Shown: positions 43,501 to 57,400 of the stretch, one piece after another
Layout of the letters: each line of letters starts with the position of its first letter
Numbering within the stretch: position 1 is the first letter of the stretch
NCBI RefSeq assembly: GCF_900496995.4
Contig: NC_044029.1
Location: forward strand, 15,438,001-15,502,000
DNA: 64,000 nucleotides
From: Aquila chrysaetos chrysaetos
Taxonomy: Eukaryota > Chordata > Aves > Accipitriformes > Accipitridae
Reading direction: 5' to 3'
Position numbers and translations under genes: made by a program
Notes under the pieces: model-generated
The model's input: only the letters and a program-made list of their open reading frames with translations
The model's database searches: none
What the model was told of the DNA's origin: nothing

Positions 43501-45490
43501 GGAAATCCCAGCACAGTAATCTAGGTAAACTGCAGCAATTTCACTGTCTTTAAAAGAACAGTCCAAGCTGAATTTTTCAGTTTTCAGTCTGAAGTTAGCA
43601 ACTAAATATGGAGATGTCAATAACAAAGGCTGACAGTAATTTAGAACTAACAGAACTTAAGCAGCAGGTACCAAACATCTGTTTTACCTAGTGTTTTGAG
43701 TAATTTCTGACTTTTTCTTACTGTATTATCTACAATTCCTTAAAGAAAAATTCCAAATCCTGAAATAAGAAGCTAACAACTTGGTTTTAGTGAGAGACTG
43801 GCAATTCCATTTTGGCTCTCAAACAGGGATTCAGGAATTTAATGCAAACCAAAGCTTCTTTCAGCATCCAGGTTTGGAAGTTCAGCCCTAAATATCTAAT
43901 TGCTGTACAACACTCTGGAGCCAATTTCACTACTTTAAGTGGTGGTACATAATTAAAGCATATATACACACACTATTACAGCTTGGTTAGCCAAACTTCT
44001 TAACCTCTGAAGCATCCAAACAAAAAGCTTTTTTAACATCTTTGAAGAGATGACAAAGCCAGACTGCAGTACACTCAAACATTTCTCTGACCTTCCCTCA
44101 AAACTCAGGCAATGAGCAGGGTGAGTACTAACTTCCTCTTTCTCCATGACAACTTTTGTCATTTGTACAGTTACTCCTTAACTCACCGAGAGCACGCAGT
44201 AATGCTTTATATATACACACACCTATGTAGCATAGAGGTAGCTTGGCATCTCTGCGCTGATCTATCATCAGGTAGCCTGGCCATGACATTTTGGAATGAA
44301 ATGCAAACCAATGTGTTCTCCAGAATGCTTTAAGAAAGCTAACTTGGACATATCTAACAGAGCATGCAGCAAAAGCACCATGTATCCTCTGCTCCCACTT
44401 ACATCTACCAGCCCGCTGCCTTTGTGCGGCAGTCCTGATGTCACTTCACTTTCCTCTTACTGTTTTCTAACAGAAAAGAAAAACTCAATTCCTAGCTAAG
44501 AGAACTTTCCTAAGAAAACTTTCCTGGTTACAGGTCTTTGCCTCTTTCTCAGCTAAGAAGCCACCAGCCCACGAAGCTAGGAGCTGCTTTAGGACACTGC
44601 CACATTATTGCATAATGAGCTCTGCCACATTATTTGGCGTAATAAAAGTCTAGCACACACTTTTCCACTGACCAGTATGCCTGCTGGCTGCAGGTGTGCC
44701 CCAGACTCAGTTAGGGCTCTGAACTTGACTTTCCAGTGATTCCCAACTAGCCTGACCTGACTTTGCTCTAGCTCAAACCTATTTTTCCATATTGCATGTT
44801 GTACAGACTGCTTGCATCCTAAACTCGATCACGCTCTTACTTCACTTTTCAGATTGACAAAACACTTGACTCTGGAACTAACACTGTATTCAGGTCCATC
44901 CAGTGCCAACATGATTTCCTTTTGACTCACTTATGACAAATGAGTGGGGGCAGAGGAGGAAGATGACAAAGTATAAAAGAGGAGATTTAAGCCATAAAGC
45001 ACCCTATCTTTCAGTTACCTGACCGTGTTTGAAACAACAGAAGCCATTAAGCTTCAAGTAAGACATTAAAGTAAAAAGTTCAACTGCTGAAAGAGATGCA
45101 AACTGAGATGGAAGCTCAAACTTCTGGCAGATTTCCTTTTCTGCCTGAAAAAAAAAAAAAAAAAAAAAGCACGTCTCTAGCAATTCTAAAACAGATACTG
45201 GACTTAGTGCATGCAGTATCTCTTTATAAAGTCTGTGCCTTGCATTTCACATATTGCCATGCCCTCCCACCCCCGAAAAAAAGAAGTTACTGGAAGAACT
45301 TTGAAGAATATGTAATTACAAAACCATTTGTACAGTCAAGACAGAGCTCAACGTAGCACCTTAAGAATAATTTTCAGCAGTCTGCACTAACCAGTCATTT
45401 CAATGATACCCTTCAGTTCTACAGCTATCAGAAAACAATTGTATTAACTGGAAAGGAGGAAAAAGGATTGTTAGATCACATGATCTCAGT

Positions 45491-45534
45491 CATTCAAATG
45501 AGGAGACAGCTTCATTCAAATAAGGAGACAGTTA
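45491..45534 (+). repeat. 22-bp tandem duplication, two copies
   Basis: Two adjacent copies of a unit beginning CATTCAAAT and containing GGAGACAG, differing at only a few positions. A small local duplication within RAP1B intron 1. Confidence 0.85.
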
Positions 45535-45811
45535 GGTTTACATGTTTCCTCATCTACAACTTAGCGTTCTAAAGCTACAGCTGTATCACAGCATGGCCAG
45601 CATTTCTAGAATAGGATAGGGTTATGTCCAACAACAATATTTGTCTGTACTCCACAGATCACCCAATCTCAGGGCTGTAAAATGGATATACTCAAAGGGG
45701 CACAACAGAAATGAAGAGACTATGATAACTGAGTAACAGCTAAGCCAACCCCCCCACCGATTTATTGGACAGTTGATGAGAAGTATCCATCGAATCACCC
45801 AACAATTAAGA

Positions 45812-45837
45812 TAGGAGTAAGTTTAAACTTACTCCTA
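45812..45837. repeat. 26-bp perfect palindrome
   Basis: Arms TAGGAGTAAGTTT and its exact reverse complement meet with no spacer, centred on GTTTAAAC. Both strands therefore carry GAGTAAGT, a donor-like sequence. Confidence 0.95.
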
Positions 45838-46999
45838 CCAAATAAACCAAGTAACCTGTCTGAATCCCTCTTCATTTAGTGGAGTCTACTTTAAGAGGGA
45901 AATTTTGCTTTGAAGGCTGGCTACCTTTAAAGTGACAGACCTGCAGCAAGGAGTCAGAGCAATGCCAACTTCCTTTGCTTTTTCATTTTTCTGCTCCTCC
46001 ATCTTTATACAGGACAATACTGTCAACTGTGGTCTCTATGCAGGTGCTAAAGAACAAGAAGATGGGAAGCATGCAAAAAGTAAGGCCTTTTTTTCCTAAT
46101 TGGAGCAGGTATGGGCTTTGAACAGCTGAGTCAAGTATTTATATGCACAGGTATTTGACACAACTGTGAACTCTGGAGATGTCTAATGCAAGATTTAGCT
46201 AGAAAAACGAGGGAAGCTACTCTTCTTCAAGAAATAGCGTTTTCACATAAACTGCATTCTAATGCTGTCTCAAGTATACAACATCTCAAAAGTACAGAGC
46301 TCACTTTCAGATTGCCTCCATTAACTACCAGTGGCACTTCAGTAACTGCCTTGCATGCTTCCTGAAACAGTCCTTAAAACCACCATGTCTGTGCAGCCTC
46401 TCTCACTAGTCTGTTCATATTACTTTTTCTAATTAATGCACGTATTAATGCATTAGCGTAGTATGTTAATGTAACTGAATTCTACTTCTTCATGGCACAC
46501 TACTTAAAATTAAAGTACTTGATGAACTAAAGGAGCAAGAGCTTTATATGCACATGGACACTTTTTCCAACAAAGATTCTCTTTGAAGGATGAGCAGATC
46601 TTTGAACAAACCCATTTGAACAAAAGGAAGAAAGGTTAACCAGGACAAGCCACTGGAAATGAAGTATTTTAAAAGCTCCCTATCTGTCAAGGACCGTGAA
46701 TGTAGAACTTGCTTTCCACTTCTGCCCTTATCAGACAAACCAAGAAAAAGTGCCTCCTGGACATTTTCTTGAGTAATTTCTTGAAGCACATCTCCAGAAA
46801 AAGGCAAACCAAAAAGTGATGATGCTAAGAAAGTTGAGGAATAGGAAACCCTACTTTAGCAGTGAATGAAGAAACCGCACACTTACTGCTTGTAAAGCTT
46901 TCCTAAAAAGCAACCACACAATGAAGAATTCAGGAAAGTTCAAATGCCATTGGTAATTGGGATTCACATGACAGTTATGAAAGTGGTTTTTTTTTGTTT

Positions 47000-47005
47000 G
47001 TTGGG
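47000..47005 (+). repeat. target-site duplication, left copy (GTTGGG)
   Basis: Immediately precedes the LTR and is identical to the right copy. Confidence 0.88.
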
Positions 47006-47235
47006 TGTAGGGTACAGCGTTCGGAAGATCTCGCGATGTCACGGAAAGGTAGAAGGCTAGTCGTCGCCTCCCTATGACATATCAGTAATCCCACCTACTG
47101 TTGTTAGTATAAAAGGAATTAACTGCGCAATAAAGGACGGAGTTGGCACTCACACCATGTGTGTTATCTGTCTCTTCCCTGGTCCGGGCCAACCAGTGAT
47201 CTAATCGCGGCACCTTGATATGTAGCACTGCTACA
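47006..47235 (+). mobile_element. solo LTR of an avian endogenous retrovirus (alpharetrovirus/ERVK-like), antisense to RAP1B
   Basis: A 230-bp element begins TGTAG and ends CTACA, perfect terminal inverted repeats with canonical TG and CA ends. It is flanked on both sides by an identical 6-bp target duplication, GTTGGG. Inside, on the plus strand, are a TATA box TATAAAAG at 47108-47115 and a poly(A) signal AATAAA at 47129-47134. That U3-R-U5 spacing, with very short R, is like the small LTRs of avian alpharetroviruses. Its composition is GC/CpG-richer than the surrounding intron. No internal retroviral genes are present, so it arose by LTR-LTR recombination. A 6-bp duplication suits the alpha/beta (ERVK) class. 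The exact family is not named. Confidence 0.9.
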
Positions 47236-47241
47236 GTTGGG
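47236..47241 (+). repeat. target-site duplication, right copy (GTTGGG)
   Basis: Immediately follows the LTR end CTACA. Confidence 0.88.
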
Positions 47242-50200
47242 TTTTTTTGTATAATTTAGTTTTATTTCAACTCTTTTAGCTTCAAATTTTGGTTTTTGAT
47301 TCAACTTTGTTACCTGTCTGAGGAATGAGAAAGCTAATAATCCAATCTTTCCAAGTGATATTAAACCAAATGAAGCTGTAACTGGAGCTCAGCCCCAGGC
47401 CAAAGACATGAACTAAATACAGTCAGTACTTGAAGATATCCCTGAGACTTGCTCATGTGAACTAGTTGTTCAGGTATGGAATTAAACAAACAGTCCCTCC
47501 CAGAAGCAGTATCATTTTCAGAAGGGATCATGATTATTCAGCACTTTACAGACACCATGATTCTTGTTCAGACCCTGACATTCTGGTTGTATTGTGAAGT
47601 TGTGGCGTACTCACTAAAATTTTCGTAATGCTTCTGGCCCCAGCACATTTACCTCTCTGGAAGAGACACTTTGTTAGAACCACCTTGGGAACAGGACTCC
47701 TAAATTAATCTCAACTGTTTGCATGAGAAAAAAAAAAAGTTTCAAACATTAGAATGACAGATGAAGCAAATTAACTGACTGGTTTACCTGCTTACAATCA
47801 GCAGTGGAGGGAAAAAAAAGCCAAGGGAAAAAAAAACCTGCTTCTCAGAGAGGAGATACTCGTCCTGAGATGGAACAAGACAACAATGGTCAGACATTTG
47901 GAAAAATAGCTCTAGTTCAGTCACAGGACCAACCATGGGGTCAGAGGATTAAGTCTTTCCAGACAAGATGCTTCCCACTTCTGGTACTAGAGCAGTCTCA
48001 GATGGCCAAATCTAAATCTTTCTAATTGTCTGTACCATTCAGATTCCACTAAGTTTTGAGTCTCTTGGTTTAGAACCCCTTCTTCAGGGAAGCAACTCAT
48101 TAGAGAAGACAGGATGTGTGCTGTTCTTAATATTCCCCAAATACTTACATGTAAGGGGAAGTCCTAAATTCTTATCCCGCAAATCCAAGGAGGTTTTTTT
48201 TTTTTCCCAGAATAATTTCAGTACATAAACAGCACCTTGACAACATAACCCAAAGTAGAAGCCTGTTCATTTTCACCCACTGTTAGATAGTTTAGCAATT
48301 AGAGCAACTCGGATAATCCTTACTCAAAAGGGTAAGCGGTATCTCTTATAAAAGAGAAATTAAAATACTCCAGAGCTGACTTTCACACTTATTTATAGAA
48401 AACATTATTCAAAAATCAAGATACACTATTGAAGACAAGATACACTGAAAAGCTGATCCGGTCTAATTAAAGACTTTTAGATTCAAGACTTCTGGAAGTA
48501 GAGCTATTTCATTACTAACGCAGACTCTTTGGAAGTGAGTCAACTGTTCAGAAAACAAAGCTAGAAGCAATTTTTACTTCTAGTTTTTACCTGGTTTTGA
48601 TAGCTTCTTGTCTTTACATACAAGTTTTGTCAGTTGGACAGCTAGTTCTTCTGGGCACTAATACAATAATTCTTCTTGGACAAAAATATTTCTTCAATTA
48701 TATTCAAATACTTTAACTGATTCCAGAGAATCTTCAGAGGATTTTCAAAAAGCTGAGTGATTAAGCTTATCCAGTGACATGAAATCATACTAACCACCCG
48801 AGAAAGAGGCAGAGACCTGAGAACAAGTTACTGCAGCACAAACATGGCACCAAGGTTTACGTTACTCCTTGAACTGCCCATGGGGACACTTACCCACAGA
48901 GATAGCTTAACCAAGTTTTTGTCCTTGCATTGAAGGGAGTTAGCTTGATTAATACTGCACACATGGACAATTTCCACAAAGCAGCTAACATCAGCTTGTG
49001 AGACTAGTTCCACTGTCTATAATTAGTATAGCTGAATAAAGTATGTTTTTTTGTTGTTGCGCTTTGTTTTTTTTGTTTTTTGTTTTTTTTTTTTACCTTA
49101 AGTCCAAGTTAACTCCCAGCTAGATCTTAAATCTGAACACAAACTTAATGCATGTTCTAAGGATGAAAACTGGCCTGCTTGAAGCTACTGATATCTCAAG
49201 ATGAAAGCTTCCTAATGCGAGAGACTAACAAGCATGTGCAACTTGCAGTAGTTTCCTATGAAGTGTAAGAAGTCATTTCAAGGCAAGTGATGTAATGAAC
49301 ATTCTTAAGCTACTAAAAAATATGCTGTGCTTCAACACCTACTGAGTTCAAGTTTCAACTTTGTGCAAAAATTCAAATATGTCAATTCAAATTTGGAGTC
49401 CCTTATAAAACCTAAGCTACAGAGTCTAAGCCTCAACTGGAGTTTGTAACATGTATCAGATTTATTCTTATGTTTGTTGACCATTTGCCATGGTTTTGCA
49501 TTTTCTCCCTATTTCTGTAAAATCATCACCATCCCCCATGACAGTTGTTTGTGCATGTTCTACCAGTGAGACTTCCAGCTAAAACGATGATCTCAGAATT
49601 CCTGAAGAAACTGAATTGCAAATGTTTTTTATGCTTCCAAAGAAAATCCAGGCACACAAATAAAGAACACTCAGATTTTTAAAAATACTACAAGTATATT
49701 AAATTCAGAGCACGCATAATTACCACATTACAATATCTCACTATGCATAAGCTAAGCGTTCAACCATACAGCAAGTTTTGAGAACTGAGACAGCAATTTA
49801 TTGCTGTGACTTTGGCTCTACTGTCATTGCAGAGAAGGATCAGTATTTAGCTCTAAAACTTTTATCGATCAATGGATTGCCATATCATGGTATACTCAAC
49901 ATGCTTTACCTGATATGCATCCTTCTGATTAAAAGCAGATATAAGCATTTGTTTCTCCCCATAACTGTTACAGTAAATTTATCTTTCAAGCTACAAAACT
50001 AGTTAAAAACAGCAGGATTACAAGTAAGGCATGGAAATTTTCAGAGTTAAGATACTTCTCTTGTAAAAATGCACTCGTGCAGTTTGAAAGTTACTTCAAG
50101 AATAAACTTGCCAGTTGGCTTAAGATACTATTCTTTGGAAAAAGGCAGCTTAACTTCTGTTGCAGAAACAAGACCTAGCCTCAAATTCCATGTGATATCT

Positions 50201-51378
50201 GCTTAACATCTGGCAATCCTAGCTGTACTCTGATTGCGACACTGGCTGCTGAACCAGTAAAGCCTTATATCAGGTTTCCTTCTACCGACATAAGACAATG
50301 CTCAGTTCAACTGCAATTCCAATACCACCTGAATTTTTGTCACTCTTTTGTCTATTTTTCTCTATAACCCGCACATCATATACACCCCTGGCAACGCCAG
50401 AGCTTGCATACCAAGGTATCATTACTTGCACTGTCTCCATTAGTAAAAGTTTGGTTCCGATTCAGGTCTGTTTAGATTACTAACACATCATCAAGGCACA
50501 GATATATAAATCTCCTTCATCATTATATGATCTTTTGTTGCTGGCCGTTTAAGACTGGCTAGTGTAGGCCCTTTACATACAAAGTATCCTTCCATAGTGT
50601 GATTTACAGAAACTCTATTACAAATCAGGTTGATAGCCTGAGAGCGGTCTTAGAAATTCCCATACGTCATTTTAATTAAGATTAGAAGGTTTATCTGTTG
50701 AAAGAACACTGATTCTATGCAAATTGAGAATACTAGCTACTAGCATTCATTAACAGGAATAAAATTAGTTCTTCCATGATAAATGAACCATACCAGCAAA
50801 GTCCCAAGTAATTGTAACTCATGTCTGTTTTGACCTCTCAACCAATACTTCCCTAATAGAAACATGGTATTTGAATGTGAGCAGCAAACGTCACTCAAAG
50901 TCACCCAAATTATACCTGATTTCACAAACAGTTCTTTTGTTAAAGCTTGAGACATCTGTCCGGAGGTTAAGTTGAAAAAAGCATACACCAACACCCAGCA
51001 ATAACTACCATCTTCTGCCACATGGTTTTGCTACCTCTGCAATAATGGAGGTGCAACCTTAACTGCTTCTTTTCACAGTTAACTTTTATAGCTGAATCCA
51101 CTGATGAAGGTGGGTTTATAAAAGGTCCAAAATGCTTAATTGAAGTGGCTGAAACTCGGGCAGAACATCCTGTTCTGTTTCTGGCAGCGAGGCAGTAGCA
51201 TCTCGACCCTAGGAATGGTAGCTCCTCAGTAAACATCCGACTCACAAACATACCTTGACTAGAAGATGACAGCTGTAGAAGTTGACCTCCACACTTCTGC
51301 CCATATGCAGATGCACAGACAACTTGGTTGTTTCTGAGGCAACTGTAAGTTGTCACAAGCTTCAAACAAGGGTATTTA

Positions 51379-51463
51379 AAAACAAAAACCCCCCAAACCA
51401 CCCCCCCAAACCAAACCCCCAAACAAACAACAACAAAAACCACCCACCCCACCCCCCAAACAA
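51379..51463 (+). repeat. C/A-rich low-complexity tract
   Basis: Irregular runs of C and A, such as AAACCACCCC units, free of T and G for most of its length. On the other strand it generates a spurious G/V/W-rich reading frame. Confidence 0.85.
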
Positions 51464-54400
51464 ATCCTGGCTTATCCTGACATGCCAAGCTGTGAACTGC
51501 CACAGTTCTGCATCTGCTTTGTGAGCAGCTGATGCATCTTAGCCCCCAAAAAGTCTCATTTAATGGGTCAGGAATTTCCGAGAGGGAAAAATCTGACAGT
51601 TATGAGGAAGAACCCAAATGTAAGCAATTCATGCTTGCAAGCCTGAGCTCATAGACACAATGACACCTACACGAAAAGCTGAATAACTTTAACCAAATGA
51701 ATTTGAATCACACTCATCCCCACACCACTTTCTATTACATGGACTAGATCTTTAGTAGAGAGTTACCAAATTAATGAGGGTTAAACTTGTTTAATCAAGT
51801 CTCCACAAGAGTCTATTTAAATCTTCTTCAGATCACTCTAGTTCTTACTTAGACCATACTTTTGGTTCCTCTGCATCTTCAAAGCTTGCCATTTTCTGGA
51901 GAAACCTGTCATACTTTAAGACTCACTTTGCTTTAAGTCAAATCAAACATGTACTTTGATAAGGTAGCAGATGTCCAAAGCATACTGAAATTTAAAATCA
52001 GCTCCAGAGGTTTGGATGGGAAGACTATTCTAAATACAAATCAGCATGTCTGGTCTTCTAAGAGTTCATCTATTATTTAGACTATGACAATCACCACAGC
52101 ATTTGAACAAGCATTACTACTACATCCTAAATCTTTCACTGAAGAAGAGTTTTGCTTCCAGCAAGTTAAATATATGCATCTCAAAACAATCTATATTTTG
52201 GGCAATGCCTGAGAGGAAGAATGACTTTTCAGTCTGACTGTTCCAGTGAAGCAAGTTTATCCTTCATGAAACCACAGTCTCGTATTTCCACATTGCTTAG
52301 GGTGCTCCCAGTTTACCCAGTGCATCCTCTGTTTAGGTTCTTGGGATCTATGACTTCAGCCGTCTGTAGATAAGGCTGTGAATGGTTCCTTATTTTCACT
52401 TCTACTGTCACAGCAGATTCAGCATTCAGCTTGGAAAAGTGGCTTCAGCTTTCCTCTGTGAAACTGACAGCACCAAATTTCATTTAATAAGTAGTCCACA
52501 ATAAGATTAAGTAATGGAAGAATTACATTACCTGAAAATACAAATATTTTCAAGTTGATATATTTGTCTTTGAAAAAAGTATTTGCAAACCGCATCTTAA
52601 GATCTTGCCTCTGGCTAGAAGCAGGATGTACCTTCAGTTAGCAAGCCTGCACATTGTTCAAAACATTGGTTACTGTAGTTAAATTAAGTCCAAACTAACA
52701 TGCGCTTAATGTTGCTTCTTCATCAGTTTCCTGGCTAGACAGGACCCAGATTTCTAGCAGAAAAGGAAGATGCTACCATCAGGACTTCTTTGTTTCTTTC
52801 TTCAAGAATAAAACTGTACAACCTACTTGATCTTTTCATTCCAGGCTTCACATGAAATATTCTTATTTTCTCACTCTCATTCCTAGTCGCACAGATACAG
52901 CACTTTTCTTCAGAGATTACTCTTAAGCGTTTGATGAAAAGCAACACGGATCAAAAGGATGCCAAACACCAGCACATCCAGTGGTCTAAAGCACTTAATT
53001 GTAAAACCGTGCTTTCAGCTACTCAGTTTTTGCAGAACTTCAGCTACCACACTTAAGTTTTCTATGTGAGATCTCTGGCTGAACCTCAGTTTAGCTTAGG
53101 GCATTTTCTGACATAAAAGGTTTAGGGAGATCAGAAAAAAAAAATCCACCAGAAAAAAAAAGCAATGGACTTGCTCAAATATAAAGAAAGGAGAAAAGGT
53201 AACAACTGTAAGAACATAGAACAAGCAGAAATAGCTATCATTCAGAAATGCTCGTTTCTAGTATTCAGATATAAAAAGCAAGTAGAAAATTGTACACCAA
53301 CATTAAGAACATTTGAAGACCAAGCATCCAGTTAAAAAAATGAGAGTTACAAATGCCTGTTGGTTATAGTGTCATAGACTTCTCTCTGTTGGCCTCCAAA
53401 CTTACTCAATGCCCAGGATGATCTATATCAACTAACAGGGTATCTCTTCTTTGGTGAGATCCCACCTAATCTGCTTCTTACATCAAAAAAGATGTATCAG
53501 AAAAACGGAAGACTGTTTCTCCAGCATGACACTCAGCTGGTTTTGCCTCTTCCAGTGCTCCTTCTTGATGCCACAGGACTACTACACAGTCTCTTAGGTT
53601 CCACCAAGTGCTAAGGTGACAATTCGGCATCAGTTTCTAGAAGCATGGCATATTCTCAAATAACTAATGTCAGCAGAAGTTGGATTTTGAACACAGCATT
53701 TCGCAGTCCACTAAGAACACAAGTCTGAGGTGTCTCAAGTTGTATACTTATATTCAGTGAACACTGTTGATATAAAACTGTCTTGGAAATTCATCTACGG
53801 GCTGGTATAATATGTGCAAAAACTCTGAAGGTGAATCCATACTTGCCAAGAACTCATTTCTGATGCCACTCATCATAAAACCCGTGAAAACACATAGCAT
53901 TTTCTGTACACTTGCACCAAGATAAACAATAGACAGTACATAACAAAAGGACCATTCCCTGAATGGAAATAAAACCACCACACTCGCAGAATGCCTCCTG
54001 CCCATCAATTCTCCATTTTAAACAAGTCAGAAGGGTCACAGAAAGACAGTATGATATATCGTTATACATACTAACTATATAAATATAACCCCAGAAGCGT
54101 GAGTCAAGATTTTGCGTGCAGTATTAATTTATACACTTTCCCAACCCCAAGAAAATCCTTCAGCAATATTGTATGCCAAAAGCAATCACCTGAAGCCAAG
54201 TAGGCTATGCTTATGGGTCATCTTGTACATCAAGCTTTCAGAATGTTATCCTGTAAGTAGCTTCACAATGAAAGATCAGAGGAGGGTTACTGACTGCATC
54301 TTACAACGTCTAACAATTCACCTTAACTACTTCACATTTGCAAGATTAATAAAAGAGGTTCCTGCACAGTATGTCCTTGGGCTGCCCCCACACTTAACTA

Positions 54401-57400
54401 ACCACATAAGCCTGGACACATAGCCATGCACAGCTCAGTCTCAAGTGTGACTGTCACAAACAAATCTAGTTCTCAATACTGTATTGCAGAGAGTAAAATG
54501 CTTAGGTAACTTCCACTTAAAGATTACTTCCATTCCACATTCCAGTTTACCCATCTCCACATTCAGAAAAAACAAAGCATGTTGCAACTTTCCACTAGTC
54601 GTCTAATGAATCACTTTTGGGGGAAGTATCAGACCAGATGTTATAGAAGTTTGATTAACTGCAAGCAAGGTTTGTACAACTGCACAACTTAACTATCAGT
54701 ATTGTCTGGGTTCTGATGCAGTCCAAGCACTGTTCAGCATAACTAGCTTCGTCTCAAATAAATGAAAAAAAAAAGTTGATTATACATGAAACCTTTAGAA
54801 AAAAACAGAAGTAGCTGGTCTGGCCCAGCAACTACGGAAAACACTTTGATTTCAGTAGTGCTGAAGTGCCACACCTAGCAAGGTACAGGTCCTCCTTCTG
54901 TCTCCTGTACCTCCCCTCTTGAACTCCACACAGGTAACTCAAGTGTATCTGCAGTTCATCTTTAACATGGATGTGGTGGTACTCTTTTTGCTTCTTCCTG
55001 ATATATGCAGAATGCTTTTAAGAAATATCCCTTCATTGCAGACATGAAAAAAAGTGAAGGCACAACTGGTTAGGTTGCAGAAACAGAGACTATTGAGTGG
55101 AAAAAAAATAGGACAAGACTTCAAAAGCTAAGACAACCGATACAGAGAAACAAAAAGAAACAGTTGCAGGGACTATCTGTGTTCACAAGCTGTTTTAGAG
55201 TAACTGAAGAGGGGCTAGACACCATACCTTATCTGGGCAATACATAGCAAATTCATTTAAGAGAAAACTTTCACCATCTAATTTCACATAAAGTTATGAA
55301 GTAAGCCACACTAAAGGAAATGTCGTTAAACTACATCTTTTCCTTTAATCCAGATTACCTGCTGAAATCAAGACTTAACTTATAATTAAAGCAAGAGTAA
55401 CATTCACCTCAACGTCAACAAATTTTGATGCAAAGAGCACATTCTCCTCAGAGTTTCTATGAAAAAATACAAGAATTATAACTACAGATCCTTGCTTTAA
55501 GTTTGTCTTCAGTTATGAAAATAAACTGTTTGCCTGTTCCAGTTCTTCAATACTGTCCAGAAACTTAATCATATAAAGGTTCTCACAGCTCTACAGTTAG
55601 AGTTATATTGAAAATTATTTCATGAATGAGTAACAGTGGCGCACAATATCCTTTCTGCAGAAGACCTGGTCAAGTCATTCAGATTTAGGACACCTTCCTG
55701 AGTTGCAACAGCTGCAGGAATGATATGAAGTGATCTAAGAAACTAGGGGTTCCCTGAAGAGAATCTCAGGCTGGAGAGAAACATGAGATGCTGCTTCTCT
55801 GCATCCATTAGAAGGGCTAGGCTGTCCCACCCCTGCACTATGGTCTGGCCTTCCTCCCTTAGCCAGGAATGAACTAACCATGTGTACTCTAACTGGCAGT
55901 CTCTTTTCAAAGTTGCATAGCAGGGATTTACTTCAAATAACATCAAGTCCTTAGATTAATAACTAGGAAGCTGAGTGGGACAGTGTACAAGATACTGTCA
56001 AATGCCTCCTCTTCCTCCTGGTTCAACCCAAAAAAGTTCCTTTAACTCTGCTACACGCATTCCTGTATGGTCTTATAGTAACTTTCACCCTACTGCTTCA
56101 GTAGTAAAAATTACTATTAAAATACTGCTCTTGAAAAAAGAGCATCCTGAATAGCTAGAGGGCCCCCAAATCATTTTGTATTTCAAAAGTTGCCTAACAG
56201 GCAGATTTCCAGCCTGGCATCTACAGCCTTCCTCCCTTTCCTTGCCACTAGAGGAGAGGAACATGTAGTATGTCAGGAGCTCACAAAAGCATACATAAAC
56301 AGGCACACACAATAATAATAAAAAAACTTTCTGCTTTTAGCTGTCCGGTGTTTCTTTAGGCGTTCTACAGCTCAAGAGATGAGAGCTTCCAGCCAGAACC
56401 TACTGCCGCTTTTGAAGGTAGCCTTATTCAACCGTTCCATGAAGAAACAGTTTGTGCCAGCAGACAAGGTCTTTGACTTTCTCCAAATAGTGCTTGCCTA
56501 CTACAAGCAAACTCCCATAGCTTCATCAGAATATTGCTTCCACTACACCTGTCCCACTCAGCTTTCTCATGGTTGACAGGCCCTAAGGAGAAAGTGATAC
56601 ATTAGATGCTTTAAGTGAGATACTAAAGCTCTACTGCAGTCAACCGCTTAACAACTTTGAAAACTCAGTCAACTTGAAAACCAGCCCCTAGTAACAGCAT
56701 TCAACTAACAAAAAACCTTCTTTTTCCCCTGCTTTATGCAAGAAGAATAGAAACAGACCATCTTAACCATGTCTGAGCAGGAAAACAAAGTTTGCCTTCG
56801 AATATGAAGGTGTAGTTACTGCAGATACTCCTCTAATCTCTCTGAACAAGGAGGCTGTCTAAAATATCCCTCTACCTGACCTAGATGCAACAGAACGCAG
56901 CAGAAGCCTGCCCCAACTCAGCAGGGATTCAACGCACTGACATTAACACAGTGCACTTCAGTCTGCTTTTGCATTTGTTCTGAGGCAAAAGAGTGACAGT
57001 GCTTGCAACCATGAGCTAAACATGAACTTCTGTTGCACAGGGTATGCTTAGAGATTTGTTTACTAAGAGAACAATTTTGATTAAAACTCACAACAACTTG
57101 AGCCTACCCTGAGCAACACTCTCAAAAGTCAGTTAGGTATCTGAAAGTCATCTAAGTGTTACTTAGGCCAATTCATAAAGGACTTGCCTACCCTCTTACC
57201 ATACACCCAAGGACAATAGAGTGCCTGTTTTTATCTCCAAGATACTCTTACCCTTAAGAGCACCTCTCCGTACCTAACTCCAAGCAGCGAGCAGAGCTCT
57301 GCGCATGACAGGATTGGCACTGTGGCAGTAAGCATCTAGTACTTCTATGACACCTGCACTTCCCACATCCCAGATGATAGGTGGACAACTGTTTATATTA

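Noticed and set aside
46999-47212. Alternative LTR borders TGTTGGG to GCGGCA
   Set aside because: These ends have no matching flanking duplication, whereas 47006-47235 has both inverted ends and a perfect 6-bp duplication.
50967-51503. 178-residue minus-strand frame
   Set aside because: Its most striking segment is the translation of a C/A-rich low-complexity tract, and the rest shows no family resemblance.
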